NCBI GenBank assembly: GCA_964615935.1
Contig: CAZTTG010000021.1
Span: forward strand, 13,072 to 77,071
Direction: 5' to 3'
DNA length: 64,000 nucleotides
Source: CAZTTG01 sp964615935
Lineage (GTDB): Bacteria > Planctomycetota > UBA1135 > GCA-002686595
Position 1 is the stretch's first letter, and every line of letters starts with the position of its first letter. The notes under the pieces are model-generated. The model had not been told where the DNA came from. It saw nothing but the letters and a program-made list of their open reading frames with translations, and made no database searches. Positions 16,670-25,190 of this stretch are shown here, in pieces. A program made the translations under genes and the position numbers.

Positions 16670-17290
16670 TCAGCCGGTGTCCGGCCGGGCGGACTCCGCC
16701 AGCCCGATCCGACCGCGCAGGCGCTCCACCTGCTCGCGCACGAACTCCTCGGTCTCCCCGGGCTTCATCCCGGCCCGGTAGGCCTCGCGCAGCGCCTCCT
16801 CGAGCGGAACGCCCACCTGGACCGCCCGGTGGATCGCGAACAGGGCCGCGCAGCGCCCGCCGGTCCCGCAGAACATCAGGAGCTCACCCGGCCTCGCGCG
16901 GTGCAGCTCCATCAGCGCCAGGTCGACCTGATCGTCGGGGATCCGGTCGCCCTCCACGCGGAGGCACAGGCAGCGCAGGCCCAGCTCCTCGCAGGTCGGT
17001 TGCAGGTCGAAGTCGATGCTCTCGCGCGCGGCGCACAGGCTGATCACGGCCCGCACGCCGCGCCGGGCGGCGAGGTCGAGGTCCTCCCGGGCCGGCAGCC
17101 CCCCGAACCACACCGGGCCGCTGGCGAAGACGTTCCTCATGCTGCCCAGGTCGGTGGCCTCCAGCTCCGGCCAGGGCGGTTCCGGCTCGGCCTCCCGGTA
17201 GGTCTTGCAGGCCTCCAGCCCCACGGCCAGGGGAAGGAGCAGGACGGCCGGCGCGATCCGCGGCAGGGGGGCTCGAGCGAGGAAGGGCAT
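16670..17290 (-). CDS. DUF442-like (beta-lactamase hydrolase-like) phosphatase-fold lipoprotein
   Basis: The 206-residue protein opens with a lipoprotein signal ending GLEAC. The body follows the dual-specificity-phosphatase-like fold of DUF442: VWFGGLPAREDLDLAARRGVRAVISL, then a P-loop-like FCGTGGRCA with C141 and R146. The C-x4-R spacing (C-G-T-G-G-R) is that of DUF442 proteins and not the C-x5-R of classical tyrosine phosphatases. The C-terminal part (EALREAYRAGMKPGETEEFV) is helical. Substrate is unknown, and an exported, lipid-anchored member is unusual. It is convergent with bioA, 35 bases away. Confidence 0.75.
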   Translation of the reverse strand: MPFLARAPLPRIAPAVLLLPLAVGLEACKTYREAEPEPPWPELEATDLGSMRNVFASGPVWFGGLPAREDLDLAARRGVRAVISLCAARESIDFDLQPTCEELGLRCLCLRVEGDRIPDDQVDLALMELHRARPGELLMFCGTGGRCAALFAIHRAVQVGVPLEEALREAYRAGMKPGETEEFVREQVERLRGRIGLAESARPDTG

Positions 17291-17313
17291 GGTAGGTCGG
17301 CGAAGGGCGCGGA

Positions 17314-17319
17314 AATATA
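17314..17319 (-). promoter_or_regulatory. Candidate -10 element (TATATT) upstream of the DUF442-like gene
   Basis: On the minus strand TATATT ends 23 bases before the ATG at 17290. A TTGAGT lies 21 bases further upstream (17341-17346), longer than the usual 16-18 base spacer, so only the -10 is suggested. AT-only hexamers are rare in this DNA, which makes it stand out. Confidence 0.3.
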
Positions 17320-17448
17320 CGAGCCCAGGGCGCCGCGGCCACTCAATCCCCGCCCTTTTCTGGCCGACCGGCGGCGCCGCGGCCCTCGCCGGGCCGCGGG
17401 GCCCCAACGGCGGGCCCTCCGGATGGGCGCCGGTCGGCGGCCCCCGGG

Positions 17449-20400
17449 CTAGCCGCCCGCCGCCTCGATCTTCTCCTGCAGCAGCCGGAGGATCTCGCCC
17501 TTCAGGAGCTCGTTCTTGCCCTCCAGCTCGCGCAGATTCTCCTGGGCGCGCTCTCCGCGCAGGTCGCGGAGCGTCTCCATCAGGTAGATGTGCTCGCGGT
17601 AGACGTCCAGGGAATGCGCCAGATCGTCGTAGCGCGCCAGCTCGCGGAGGAGCAGCCCGGCGGCCGCCTTCGCCAGGAGGACGAACTCCGAGGTGTCGGC
17701 CTCGAGCAGCTCGGCCTCGATCCGGTCGGCCTCCTCCAGGAGGGTGCTCAGCGAGTCGCCGCGGGCGTGGATCGAACGGCGCAGGTGCTCGGCGAGCTGG
17801 GCCACCAGCACCGAGCGGCGGTAGCCGCCGCCGGCCGAGGCGAAGTCCAGCCGGGCGTCGCGGCGCTGGACACCGTGGGCGATCTCCATCGCCTCCTCGT
17901 CGGCCGGTTGGGCCCCGGCGTCGCTGTACGGGGGCTTCCAGCGCACGTGCACCCGGGCCATGGGCTCCTCGAATTCGCCCGCCCCGGCCGCCAGCATCAG
18001 CTCGTACAGGGCCACCACCTGGTGGCCGGCCCCCACCTCGCCGGCGTCCACCGCGTCGTTGCGGAAGTCCTCGTCGGCGATGGCGCGGTTCTCGTAGCCC
18101 AGGAGGCGGTAGCGCTCGACCTGACGCGGGTCGAAGGCCACCTGGATCTTGACGTCGCGGGCGATGGGCTCGAAGGCGCCGGTGAAGTTCTCGACCAGCG
18201 CGCGCTCGGCCTCCGCCGGGGTGTCGATGTAGTCGCACTTGCCGTCGCCCCGATCGGCGAGCTGCTCCAGGAACACGTCGTTGTGGTTGTCCATGCCCAC
18301 GCCGATGGTGTTCAGGTAGATGCCCGACTTGCGGTGCCGCCGGACGTCGGCGGCGATCCGGTCCTGGTCGGTCTCGCCGATGTTGGCCACGCCGTCGGAG
18401 AGCAGCACCACGCGGTTGTGGCTGCCGGCGGTGAAGCCGTCCAGGGCCACCTCGTAGCCCATCTTCAACCCGGCCTCGGCGTTGGTGCCGCCGTCGGGCC
18501 GCAGGGGGTGGATGGCCGACTCGATCACCCCCCGGCTGCCGGCCGAGGTCATGGGCAGGATCAGGCGCGACTCGTTGCTGAAGGCCACGATCGCCATGGC
18601 GTCGCGCGTGTCCATCTGGGTGACCAGGAGGCGCATGGCGTGCTTGACCAGCTCCAGGCGGTTCTCCTCCTTCATCGAGCCGGAGACGTCCACCACGAAG
18701 GTCAGGGCCAGGGGCTTGCGCTCGCTGGCGGCCACCTCGCGGCCCCGCAGCGCCACCCGCAGCATCCAGGTGTCGGCGTGGCTCTCGGGGGCGAAGAGGC
18801 TGGGCGCCATCTCGGTCTCGACGCGGAAGGTGCCCTCGAGGGGCGGGCTCACGTCGGGGTCGAAGTAGTTGACGAACTCCTCGGTGCGCACCTGGGCCTT
18901 CTCGGGCAGGATTCCCAGCCGCAGGTACTGGCGCGCCAGGGCGTAGCTCGCGGTGTCGACGTCGATCGAGAAGGTCGAGAAGGGGTCGGTCACCGCCAGC
19001 TCGAAGGGGTTGTCGCCCCAGTAGCGGAAGAACATGTCCCGCGGCCGCTCGTGGGGCCGGCGGCGGCAGTCCTGGAAGAAGCGGTCGACCCACACCTCGG
19101 GGTCGGGCTCGACGTCGGAGTCCAGGTAGCCGAGGGAGGTGATGATGCGGTGTCCGCGAGCGATCCCGCGGTCGTCGACCGCGCCCAGTCTGTCGTAGCG
19201 ATCGAAGGGCACGGCGCCGCTGGCCTCGCCCTTGCCCAGGAAGAAGGCGTCGTCCGAGGCGCCCTCGGCCTTCCGGCCGCGGGCGCGCTTCAGGCTCGCG
19301 TCGGGCGCCGGCTCCAGCCAACCGGCCGATGCCAGGGCCTGCCGATCCTCGGCGGGCGGCTCCGCTGTTCCCGGAGCGGATTCGGCCTCGGGGAGCCCTT
19401 TTCCGGTCGCGTACCGGACCGACCTCGATCCAGCCATACCGCCGCCACCCTCGCCAGCCGCGCCGGGTTCCGGCACGCCGGTCACGATCATCACGGCGTC
19501 CCCGCCGCCACCGCCGCCTACTCCCGGGCGGGGCGGCACGAGGGTCGACCCGTCGAAGTCCTCCCAGAACGTCGCGCCGAGCTCGACGTCCTTCTGGTCC
19601 TCGACGGGTGCGAACGCCCGAAAGCGGGGGATCGCCTCCTCCTGTTCCTGGACGCCGTAGCCCAGGAACCGCTCGCTCTTGGCGATCTCCTCCAGGCTCT
19701 CCTCGGTGGAGGGAATCTGGATGAGGCCCGCCGCGAGCGCCTCGTGTTCGGCGGCCACCTTCTCCTTCTTCCCGCCGGCATAGCCCAGCGATCGGAGCTC
19801 CTCCTCCAGGCGGCGGTCCAGCGACACGCCCTGCGGGTCGGCGGCCGGCTCGCCGGCCTCCAAGGCGGTCTGCGTGCGGGTGACCGACCGGCCGAGTTGC
19901 TCCACCTCGGCCAGCTCGCGCGCGCCTCGGACCGTCGATCCGCCGGCCGGGCCGCCCGGCTCCTTGTCGCGGGCCCCGCCCCGATCGGCGGCCAGGCCCT
20001 CCGCTTCGAGCGAGGAGGCGCGCCCCCCCGTGCGGAGCCCGTCTTCCTCGGTGCGCGGCTCGTTCCTGAATCCCTCCTCATCGACGCCGGCCTTGCGCGT
20101 CACGTCGACTCGGGCGACCAGGGGATCCTCGGGGCCCAGCGCGGTCTCGCCCGAGCTCGCTCGATACAGACCCCATACGCCGATCAGGAGGAGGGTGCCC
20201 GCGGCGGCGCGCAGGATGGGCGATGCGAGCCAGGCCCGGCCACCCGCGGACGGCGGATCGCCGTGTTGCCGGCGGGCCTCGGCCACGAGCGCGGCCGTGG
20301 CCTCGACCGACAGGCGGTCGGCGGGACCGGACGCGGGGGCGTCCGCGCCGACCTCGAGGGAGGCGCGCACCAGCCCCACCGTGCTCTCGATCCGTTTCTT

Positions 20401-20568
20401 CTCGGCGCGCAGCTCCTCCGAGCCCGCCAGGGCCTTCTCGACCTCGGCCACCTCGGCCGCGTTCGCCTCGCCCAGGATCCAGGCGCACAGCAGCGCGTGC
20501 AGCCGCTCGTCGTCGGTCCGGGGGCCGCCATCCCTGGCATCTCCGCCGTCGTAGTCGCCAATCTTCAT
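17449..20568 (-). CDS. YfbK-type von Willebrand factor A membrane protein with anti-sigma-like N-terminus
   Basis: The 1039-residue protein has an N-terminal helical segment (~22-70, DERLHALLCAWILGEANAAE) that resembles the cytoplasmic part of planctomycete-style anti-sigma factors. One transmembrane helix follows at ~136-152. After a long low-complexity region come the VWA N-terminal extension (~505-575, FSTFSIDVDTASYALARQYL), the VWA domain with MIDAS residues DVSGS near 625, Thr in GGTNAEAG and Asp in LLSDGVANIG, and a DUF3520-like C-terminal region to ~980. The tail is a coiled coil. Its ATG overlaps the TGA of the ECF sigma gene (ATGA), so the pair is translationally coupled. I infer that it tethers or controls that sigma factor; the anti-sigma role is not proven by any residue I can see. 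Confidence 0.85.
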   Translation of the reverse strand: MKIGDYDGGDARDGGPRTDDERLHALLCAWILGEANAAEVAEVEKALAGSEELRAEKKRIESTVGLVRASLEVGADAPASGPADRLSVEATAALVAEARRQHGDPPSAGGRAWLASPILRAAAGTLLLIGVWGLYRASSGETALGPEDPLVARVDVTRKAGVDEEGFRNEPRTEEDGLRTGGRASSLEAEGLAADRGGARDKEPGGPAGGSTVRGARELAEVEQLGRSVTRTQTALEAGEPAADPQGVSLDRRLEEELRSLGYAGGKKEKVAAEHEALAAGLIQIPSTEESLEEIAKSERFLGYGVQEQEEAIPRFRAFAPVEDQKDVELGATFWEDFDGSTLVPPRPGVGGGGGGDAVMIVTGVPEPGAAGEGGGGMAGSRSVRYATGKGLPEAESAPGTAEPPAEDRQALASAGWLEPAPDASLKRARGRKAEGASDDAFFLGKGEASGAVPFDRYDRLGAVDDRGIARGHRIITSLGYLDSDVEPDPEVWVDRFFQDCRRRPHERPRDMFFRYWGDNPFELAVTDPFSTFSIDVDTASYALARQYLRLGILPEKAQVRTEEFVNYFDPDVSPPLEGTFRVETEMAPSLFAPESHADTWMLRVALRGREVAASERKPLALTFVVDVSGSMKEENRLELVKHAMRLLVTQMDTRDAMAIVAFSNESRLILPMTSAGSRGVIESAIHPLRPDGGTNAEAGLKMGYEVALDGFTAGSHNRVVLLSDGVANIGETDQDRIAADVRRHRKSGIYLNTIGVGMDNHNDVFLEQLADRGDGKCDYIDTPAEAERALVENFTGAFEPIARDVKIQVAFDPRQVERYRLLGYENRAIADEDFRNDAVDAGEVGAGHQVVALYELMLAAGAGEFEEPMARVHVRWKPPYSDAGAQPADEEAMEIAHGVQRRDARLDFASAGGGYRRSVLVAQLAEHLRRSIHARGDSLSTLLEEADRIEAELLEADTSEFVLLAKAAAGLLLRELARYDDLAHSLDVYREHIYLMETLRDLRGERAQENLRELEGKNELLKGEILRLLQEKIEAAGG

Positions 20569-21218
20569 GACATTTCTCCCCGAGCGAAGCCCAGGCCGGC
20601 TTCGGTGACCCGCGCGGGTCGCGCGGCGAGCCCCCGGGAGGGGGCCCCGTCCAAGAGGGGGGCGAGGTGCTGGCTGAGGGCCTTCAGGCCGGTGCTGACC
20701 AGCCAGCCGACTGTGCCGATCTTCCTGCCGGTGATCTCGGCGATCTCGCGATAGCTGCGATCGCCGAGCAGGCGCAGGACCAGCACCTCCTTCTGGTCGG
20801 GGGGCAGCTTCTCGAGGCCGAATTCGACGGCCTCGCGCGTGTCCGCGGCTCCTGCCGTTCCCGTTTCGACCCGCGCCAAATCCCGCTCGGCCACTTCCGT
20901 TTCGCGGCGTTTGCGCCGGCTCTCGGCTCTCAAGACGTCCATACAGCAGTTCCTCGCTACCTTGTGGAGCCAGGAGAGAAGGTGCGATCGCTCCAGCCCC
21001 GCGCGGCCCCGGACCGCATCGGGCAGGCTGGGGGGGGACTGGACGAGCCGGAGGAAGACCTCCTGCACGACGTCCTCCCAGCCACCCGACTGGCCGAGGA
21101 TCGAGCGGGCGTGCCGGAGGAGCGCCGCCTGGTGGCGCTCGACCAGCTCGCTGAAGGCGTTGGTGTCCCCGCGCTGGAAGCAGGCGAGGAGCTCGCCATC
21201 GGAGCGTTCGTCCTTCAT
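20565..21218 (-). CDS. ECF-type RNA polymerase sigma factor
   Basis: The 217-residue sigma-70 family protein has region 2 at ~8-100 (GDTNAFSELVERHQAALLRHARSIL, DVVQEVFLRL, LLSWLHKVARNCCMD) and region 4 at ~130-185 (LEKLPPDQKEVLVLRLLGDRSYREIAEITGRKIGTV). Start is taken as ATG 21218, which gives the usual ECF N-terminus. ATG 21269 is in frame and would add 17 residues. Its stop overlaps the start of the VWA gene. It is divergent from the agmatinase-type gene. Confidence 0.9.
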   Translation of the reverse strand: MKDERSDGELLACFQRGDTNAFSELVERHQAALLRHARSILGQSGGWEDVVQEVFLRLVQSPPSLPDAVRGRAGLERSHLLSWLHKVARNCCMDVLRAESRRKRRETEVAERDLARVETGTAGAADTREAVEFGLEKLPPDQKEVLVLRLLGDRSYREIAEITGRKIGTVGWLVSTGLKALSQHLAPLLDGAPSRGLAARPARVTEAGLGFARGEMS

Positions 21219-21608
21219 TCCCGATGTCCGCCTGAGGAACGACGCCGCGCTGGGCGTTCTTGGAGCCATCCCCCCCTTGGCCGCCGGTGGGGCCGGGCGA
21301 TGACCCAAGTCCAAGGAGGTGAGGGGTTTAGGATAACCGACCGGCGGCCGGAGGGGGGCCTCGGGACGTCCGGGCCGGCGCTCCGCAGGCCCCGAGGGCC
21401 GCCGGGAGGCCTGCCGGGGGCCGCCCCTGCCGTGGAGATGATCGAGCGCTGGCTCGGATCGGGCCATCCGGTAGAAATGCGGGGCGGAGGCCCCGTACCG
21501 CCCGGTCCGGCCCCGAGCCCTCACCCGCCGAACCGTCCCCAGCCCCCGCCCGCCCACAGGGGATGCGCCGGAACGCGGCCGGTTGCGAGTAGAGTGGGCG
21601 CAATCCGC
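21219..21608. other. Divergent intergenic region between ECF sigma and agmatinase genes
   Basis: This 390-base gap must carry the promoters of the ECF-VWA pair and of the agmatinase gene. An ECF-type promoter recognised by its own sigma factor (autoregulation) would be expected here; the usual AAC -35 motif is not obvious by eye. On the plus strand TAGAGT at 21590-21595 is a possible -10 element thirteen bases before the ATG at 21609. No gene or RNA is seen. Confidence 0.4.
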
Positions 21609-22670
21609 ATGCCTTCATCCCCGACCTTCGACCCCAACGCCGCCGCCGCGCCCGGCAGCGGGCTCTACGGCCTTCGCTCCACGCCGGAGGAGTCCACGGT
21701 GCACGTCCTGCCCGTGCCCTGGGACGCCACCGCCTCCTATCGCAAGGGCGCGGCCCTCGCGCCGGCCGCGATCCTGCGGGCGTCCGGTCAGGTGGAGCTC
21801 TTCGATCTCGCCACGGGACGCCCCTATGAGGCGGGCCTCCACATGCGTCCGATCGACAAGGAGATCGCCTCCATGAACCTGGAGGCCTCGCGGCTCGTAG
21901 AGGGCGTGGTCGCGGCCAGCGGTCCGGGGGCCGGTGGAGCTGCGCTGCAGCCTGCCCTGAGCCGCGTCGACCAGCTCTCCGAGCGCGTCCACCTGCGCGT
22001 GCGGGAGCAGGTGCAGGGAGCTCTCGAGGAGGGTCGCCTGCCGGCGGTCCTCGGCGGCGATCACTCCTGCTGCTTCGGCGCCATCGAGGCCTGCGCCCGC
22101 AGGCACCCCGGGCTCGGCGTGCTGCAGTTCGACGCCCACGCCGATCTGCGCCGCGCCTATCAGGGTTTCACCTGGTCCCACGCCTCGGTTCTGTACAACG
22201 TCCTCGAGCGCCTGGACGGTGTGAGCCGCCTCGTGCAGGTGGGCGTTCGCGACCCGGGCGAGGAGGAGTGGGACAGGATCGAGGCCGGCGGCGAGCGTCT
22301 GCACGCGCTCCTCGATGCGGAGTGGGCCGCCGCGCGGCTCGAGCACCGCGATCTGCGGGAGCTCGCCCGCCGCACCCTCGAGGCCCTGCCCGAGAACGTC
22401 TACCTCACCTTCGACGTCGACGGCCTGGACCCGAGCCTGTGCCCCCACACCGGAACCCCCGTGCCCGGCGGTCTGCGCTGGGACGAGGTCGGGCTGTGGC
22501 TCGACGAGCTCGCCACCTCCGGCCGCCGCATCGTCGGGCTCGACCTGGTCGAGGTCAGTCCGGGTGCGAGCTGGCGACCCCACGAGGAGGGGGCCGAGGA
22601 TGCCTGGGACGCCATCGTCGGCGCCCGCCTGCTGTATCGCTTGATCGGAGCCGCGCTGCGGACGCGGTAG
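21609..22670 (+). CDS. Agmatinase/arginase (ureohydrolase) family protein
   Basis: The 353-residue protein belongs to the binuclear manganese ureohydrolases. The metal-ligand motifs are intact: GGDHS, DAHADLR and FDVDGLDPS, followed by TGTPVPGG, the signature of the agmatinase branch. Agmatinases cleave agmatine to putrescine and urea, while related members act on guanidinobutyrate, formiminoglutamate or arginine. Residues ~90-135 contain an insertion, poor in aromatic residues, between the N-terminal strands and the GGDHS loop, so the length exceeds the usual ~310. Start is ATG 21609; no ribosome site is visible. With three deiminase-fold paralogues in the same window, agmatine is an attractive substrate guess. 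Confidence 0.88.
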   Translation: MPSSPTFDPNAAAAPGSGLYGLRSTPEESTVHVLPVPWDATASYRKGAALAPAAILRASGQVELFDLATGRPYEAGLHMRPIDKEIASMNLEASRLVEGVVAASGPGAGGAALQPALSRVDQLSERVHLRVREQVQGALEEGRLPAVLGGDHSCCFGAIEACARRHPGLGVLQFDAHADLRRAYQGFTWSHASVLYNVLERLDGVSRLVQVGVRDPGEEEWDRIEAGGERLHALLDAEWAAARLEHRDLRELARRTLEALPENVYLTFDVDGLDPSLCPHTGTPVPGGLRWDEVGLWLDELATSGRRIVGLDLVEVSPGASWRPHEEGAEDAWDAIVGARLLYRLIGAALRTR

Positions 22671-22711
22671 CGGGGCCGGGCGCCGATCGCGGCGGAGGGT
22701 ACGATGGCGGC

Positions 22712-23818
22712 ATGAAGCTCCCGCTCCTCATCGCCCTGATCCCCCTCGCCGACGGCCAGGGTCACGCCGGCCTGTACGGCGCCTCCACCGAGGTGCCACA
22801 GCCCACCTTCGTCGAACTCGAAGGTGAGCCCTTCGGGGCCGAGCCCGACGCGCGCGGCCCCATCGGTGGCGGCCCCGGCTACGTGGCCGGGCTCGCCGGC
22901 GGCGACCGCGTGGCCGTCGACCTCGACGGTCTGATCGAGGCCCTGGGAGCCGCCCAGCCAGGCGAGGTGGTCTTCCTGCCGGGCGACGCGGTGATCGACT
23001 GCACCGCGCGCGTGCTGGTGGACGAGCTGGTGCTAGCGCTCCCCGGCGGCGTGACCCTGGCCAGCGACCGCGGTCGGGGGGGATCGCCCGGCGCGCTGCT
23101 CTTCTCCGACGCCCTGACCACCCGGCCGCTGATCCGCGTCGAGGGCGCCGACGCCCGCATCAGCGGATTGCGCCTGCGGGGACCGGATCCCGAGCGACGG
23201 CTGGACCACCACCGCCGGTCCTTCCGGGAGGAGAGAGGGCGCGACTACTACTACCGCTTCCCCGTCTCCGACGGGATCGTGACCGGCTTCGACCGCCTCG
23301 AGGTCGACGGCTGCGAGCTGGCCGGCTGGAGCCACGCCGCCGTGCACCTGAAGGCCGGGGCCGATCACCGCGTCCACCACTGCTTCATCCACCACAACCA
23401 GTATCAGGGACTGGGCTACGGCATCTGCCACGACGTGGCCACCTCGCTCATCGAGCACAACCTCTTCGACTGGAACCGCCACTCCATCGCCGGCACCGGT
23501 CGGCCGGGGAGCGGCTACCTCGCCCGCCACAACCTGGAGCGCGGCACCTCCCTGAGCCACTGCTTCGACATGCACGGCGGCCGCGACCGCAAGGACGGCA
23601 CCGACGTCGCCGGCACCTGGATGAAGGTCGAGCGCAACACCTTCCTGTGCACGGAGACCGCCGTGGTCGTGCGGGGTGAGCCCGAGCAGGAGGTCCGCAT
23701 CGAGGGCAACTGGTTCGTGCACCCCTCCCCGGCCAAGGCGGTGCGCGGCGAGTCGCGCACGCGCCTCGGGTCCAACGCCTACCGGCTGGAGCCGCCCGCG
23801 GTCCGCGCGGGACGCTGA
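22712..23818 (+). CDS. Exported right-handed beta-helix protein
   Basis: The 368-residue protein opens with a short hydrophobic N-terminus (MKLPLLIALIPLADG), a probable weak signal peptide. The middle (~150-330) is a run of parallel beta-helix coils as in the NosD/pectate-lyase-like superfamily: GIVTGFDRLEVDGCELAGWSHAAVHL, HHCFIHHNQYQGLGYGI and IEHNLFDWNRHSIAG. His residues are frequent in the helix (HRVHHCFIHHN). These may bind metal or form an active site, but no catalytic set is clear. Start is ATG 22712, with TACGAT ending six bases before it. The neighbouring genes do not define the role; carbohydrate binding or cleavage is the most likely class. Confidence 0.7.
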   Translation: MKLPLLIALIPLADGQGHAGLYGASTEVPQPTFVELEGEPFGAEPDARGPIGGGPGYVAGLAGGDRVAVDLDGLIEALGAAQPGEVVFLPGDAVIDCTARVLVDELVLALPGGVTLASDRGRGGSPGALLFSDALTTRPLIRVEGADARISGLRLRGPDPERRLDHHRRSFREERGRDYYYRFPVSDGIVTGFDRLEVDGCELAGWSHAAVHLKAGADHRVHHCFIHHNQYQGLGYGICHDVATSLIEHNLFDWNRHSIAGTGRPGSGYLARHNLERGTSLSHCFDMHGGRDRKDGTDVAGTWMKVERNTFLCTETAVVVRGEPEQEVRIEGNWFVHPSPAKAVRGESRTRLGSNAYRLEPPAVRAGR

Positions 23819-23922
23819 GGGGCGCGCTCGAGGGACCGGCGCCGGAGGTCTTTCCCAGAATCGACCCGGCCCCCCACCGTTTCTCCACCGGATGGTTCCC
23901 AGGCCCCATCCCGCTGGATCGA

Positions 23923-25044
23923 ATGACAGGGCGCGAGGGGCGCGCGGTTGGCAGCAGCCGGCGGATCGGCTCATCTCGAATGGGACATCCCAGGGGCAGC
24001 GCGATCGAGGAGGAGGGCGGCCGGACCCCGACCCGGAAGGGCCGGTCTCCCCGCGGGCTGCCGGAGGAGAGGCCGGCGCCCAGCCACGAGCGGCTCGAGC
24101 GGGCGCTGGCGGAGAGCGAGGCTCGCTACCGCCTGCTGGTGGAGTCCACCAACGTCGTCCTGTGGGAGATGGACCCCGCCACCTGGCTCTTCACCTACGT
24201 GAGCCCCCGGGCGGTCGAGCTCCTCGGCCATCCGCTCGAGGAGTGGCTCGGGAGCGGATTCTGGGCGGAGCACATCCACCCCGACGACCGCCAGCGGGTG
24301 GTCCGACGCCGGGGCGAGGGCGCCCGGAGGCTGGAGGATCACGAGCTCGACTACCGCATGGTGGCCGCCGACGACCGCGTCCTGTGGATCCGCGACGTGG
24401 TCTCGGTGATCGCCGAGGAGGAGCGCCCGGTCCTGATGCGCGGCGTCATGATCGACATCACCCAGCTCAAGCTCGCCGAGGAGGCCCTCCAGGAGCGCGC
24501 CAACTACGACCCGCTGACCCATCTGCCCAACCGCCGCCTCTTCGACGACCGCCTGTCCCACGCCCTGGCCCGGGCGCAGCGGAGCCGCACGCTCCTGGCG
24601 CTGATGTACCTGGACCTGGACGGCTTCAAGGAGGTCAACGACTCCCTGGGACACGGCGCGGGCGACGAGGTGCTCCGGATCGTCGCCCACCGGCTGAGGT
24701 CCAGGGTGCGCAAGTCGGACACCATCGCCCGACTGGGCGGCAACGAGTTCGCCATCATCGCCTCCGATTGCCGGAAGCGGGAGGACCCCGAGACCCTCGC
24801 CCGTCGGGTGCTGGAGCTGCTCACGGCGCCCTACGTCGTCGACGATGGCCGAGCCGTGCTCTCGGCCAGCATCGGCATCAGCTTCTACCCCTCCGACGGC
24901 GCGAACCCCGACGCACTGCTGGAGAAGGCCGACCGCGCCATGTATCGGGCCAAGGAGGCCGGGCGCAACACCTACCGCTTCTTCACACCCCCCACCGCGC
25001 GCGGCGGGCCCGCTCGGCCTCCATCCCCGGTCGCGTCGAGCTGA
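23923..25044 (+). CDS. PAS-GGDEF protein with GGNEF active site and intact I-site
   Basis: The 373-residue soluble protein has an Arg/Gly/Pro-rich N-terminus, a PAS/PAC domain (~68-190, ESEARYRLLVESTNVVLWEMD to IDITQLKLAEEAL) and a GGDEF domain (~195-355, DPLTHLPNRRLFDDRL). The active-site loop reads GGNEF with N274 where Asp or Glu is normally required for metal binding and catalysis. The inhibitory site RxxD (R263-D266) is present five residues upstream. Many such degenerate proteins bind c-di-GMP without making it, so I infer a c-di-GMP effector or an inactive cyclase. No EAL domain or membrane helix is present. The start is uncertain; M20 of this frame would also serve. Confidence 0.88.
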   Translation: MTGREGRAVGSSRRIGSSRMGHPRGSAIEEEGGRTPTRKGRSPRGLPEERPAPSHERLERALAESEARYRLLVESTNVVLWEMDPATWLFTYVSPRAVELLGHPLEEWLGSGFWAEHIHPDDRQRVVRRRGEGARRLEDHELDYRMVAADDRVLWIRDVVSVIAEEERPVLMRGVMIDITQLKLAEEALQERANYDPLTHLPNRRLFDDRLSHALARAQRSRTLLALMYLDLDGFKEVNDSLGHGAGDEVLRIVAHRLRSRVRKSDTIARLGGNEFAIIASDCRKREDPETLARRVLELLTAPYVVDDGRAVLSASIGISFYPSDGANPDALLEKADRAMYRAKEAGRNTYRFFTPPTARGGPARPPSPVASS

Positions 25045-25190
25045 GCCTCCGGGCCTCGGGCCCCGCCGCCCCGGACGCGTCCCCCCGCGGGGCGCGTCGC
25101 CGCCCCACCGGACATCATTTCCGCGATCGCGTTCGTCCGGATCCGGCGGCCCCGATACATTCCCCTCCCCACGTCCCAGGAGGCAAGACC

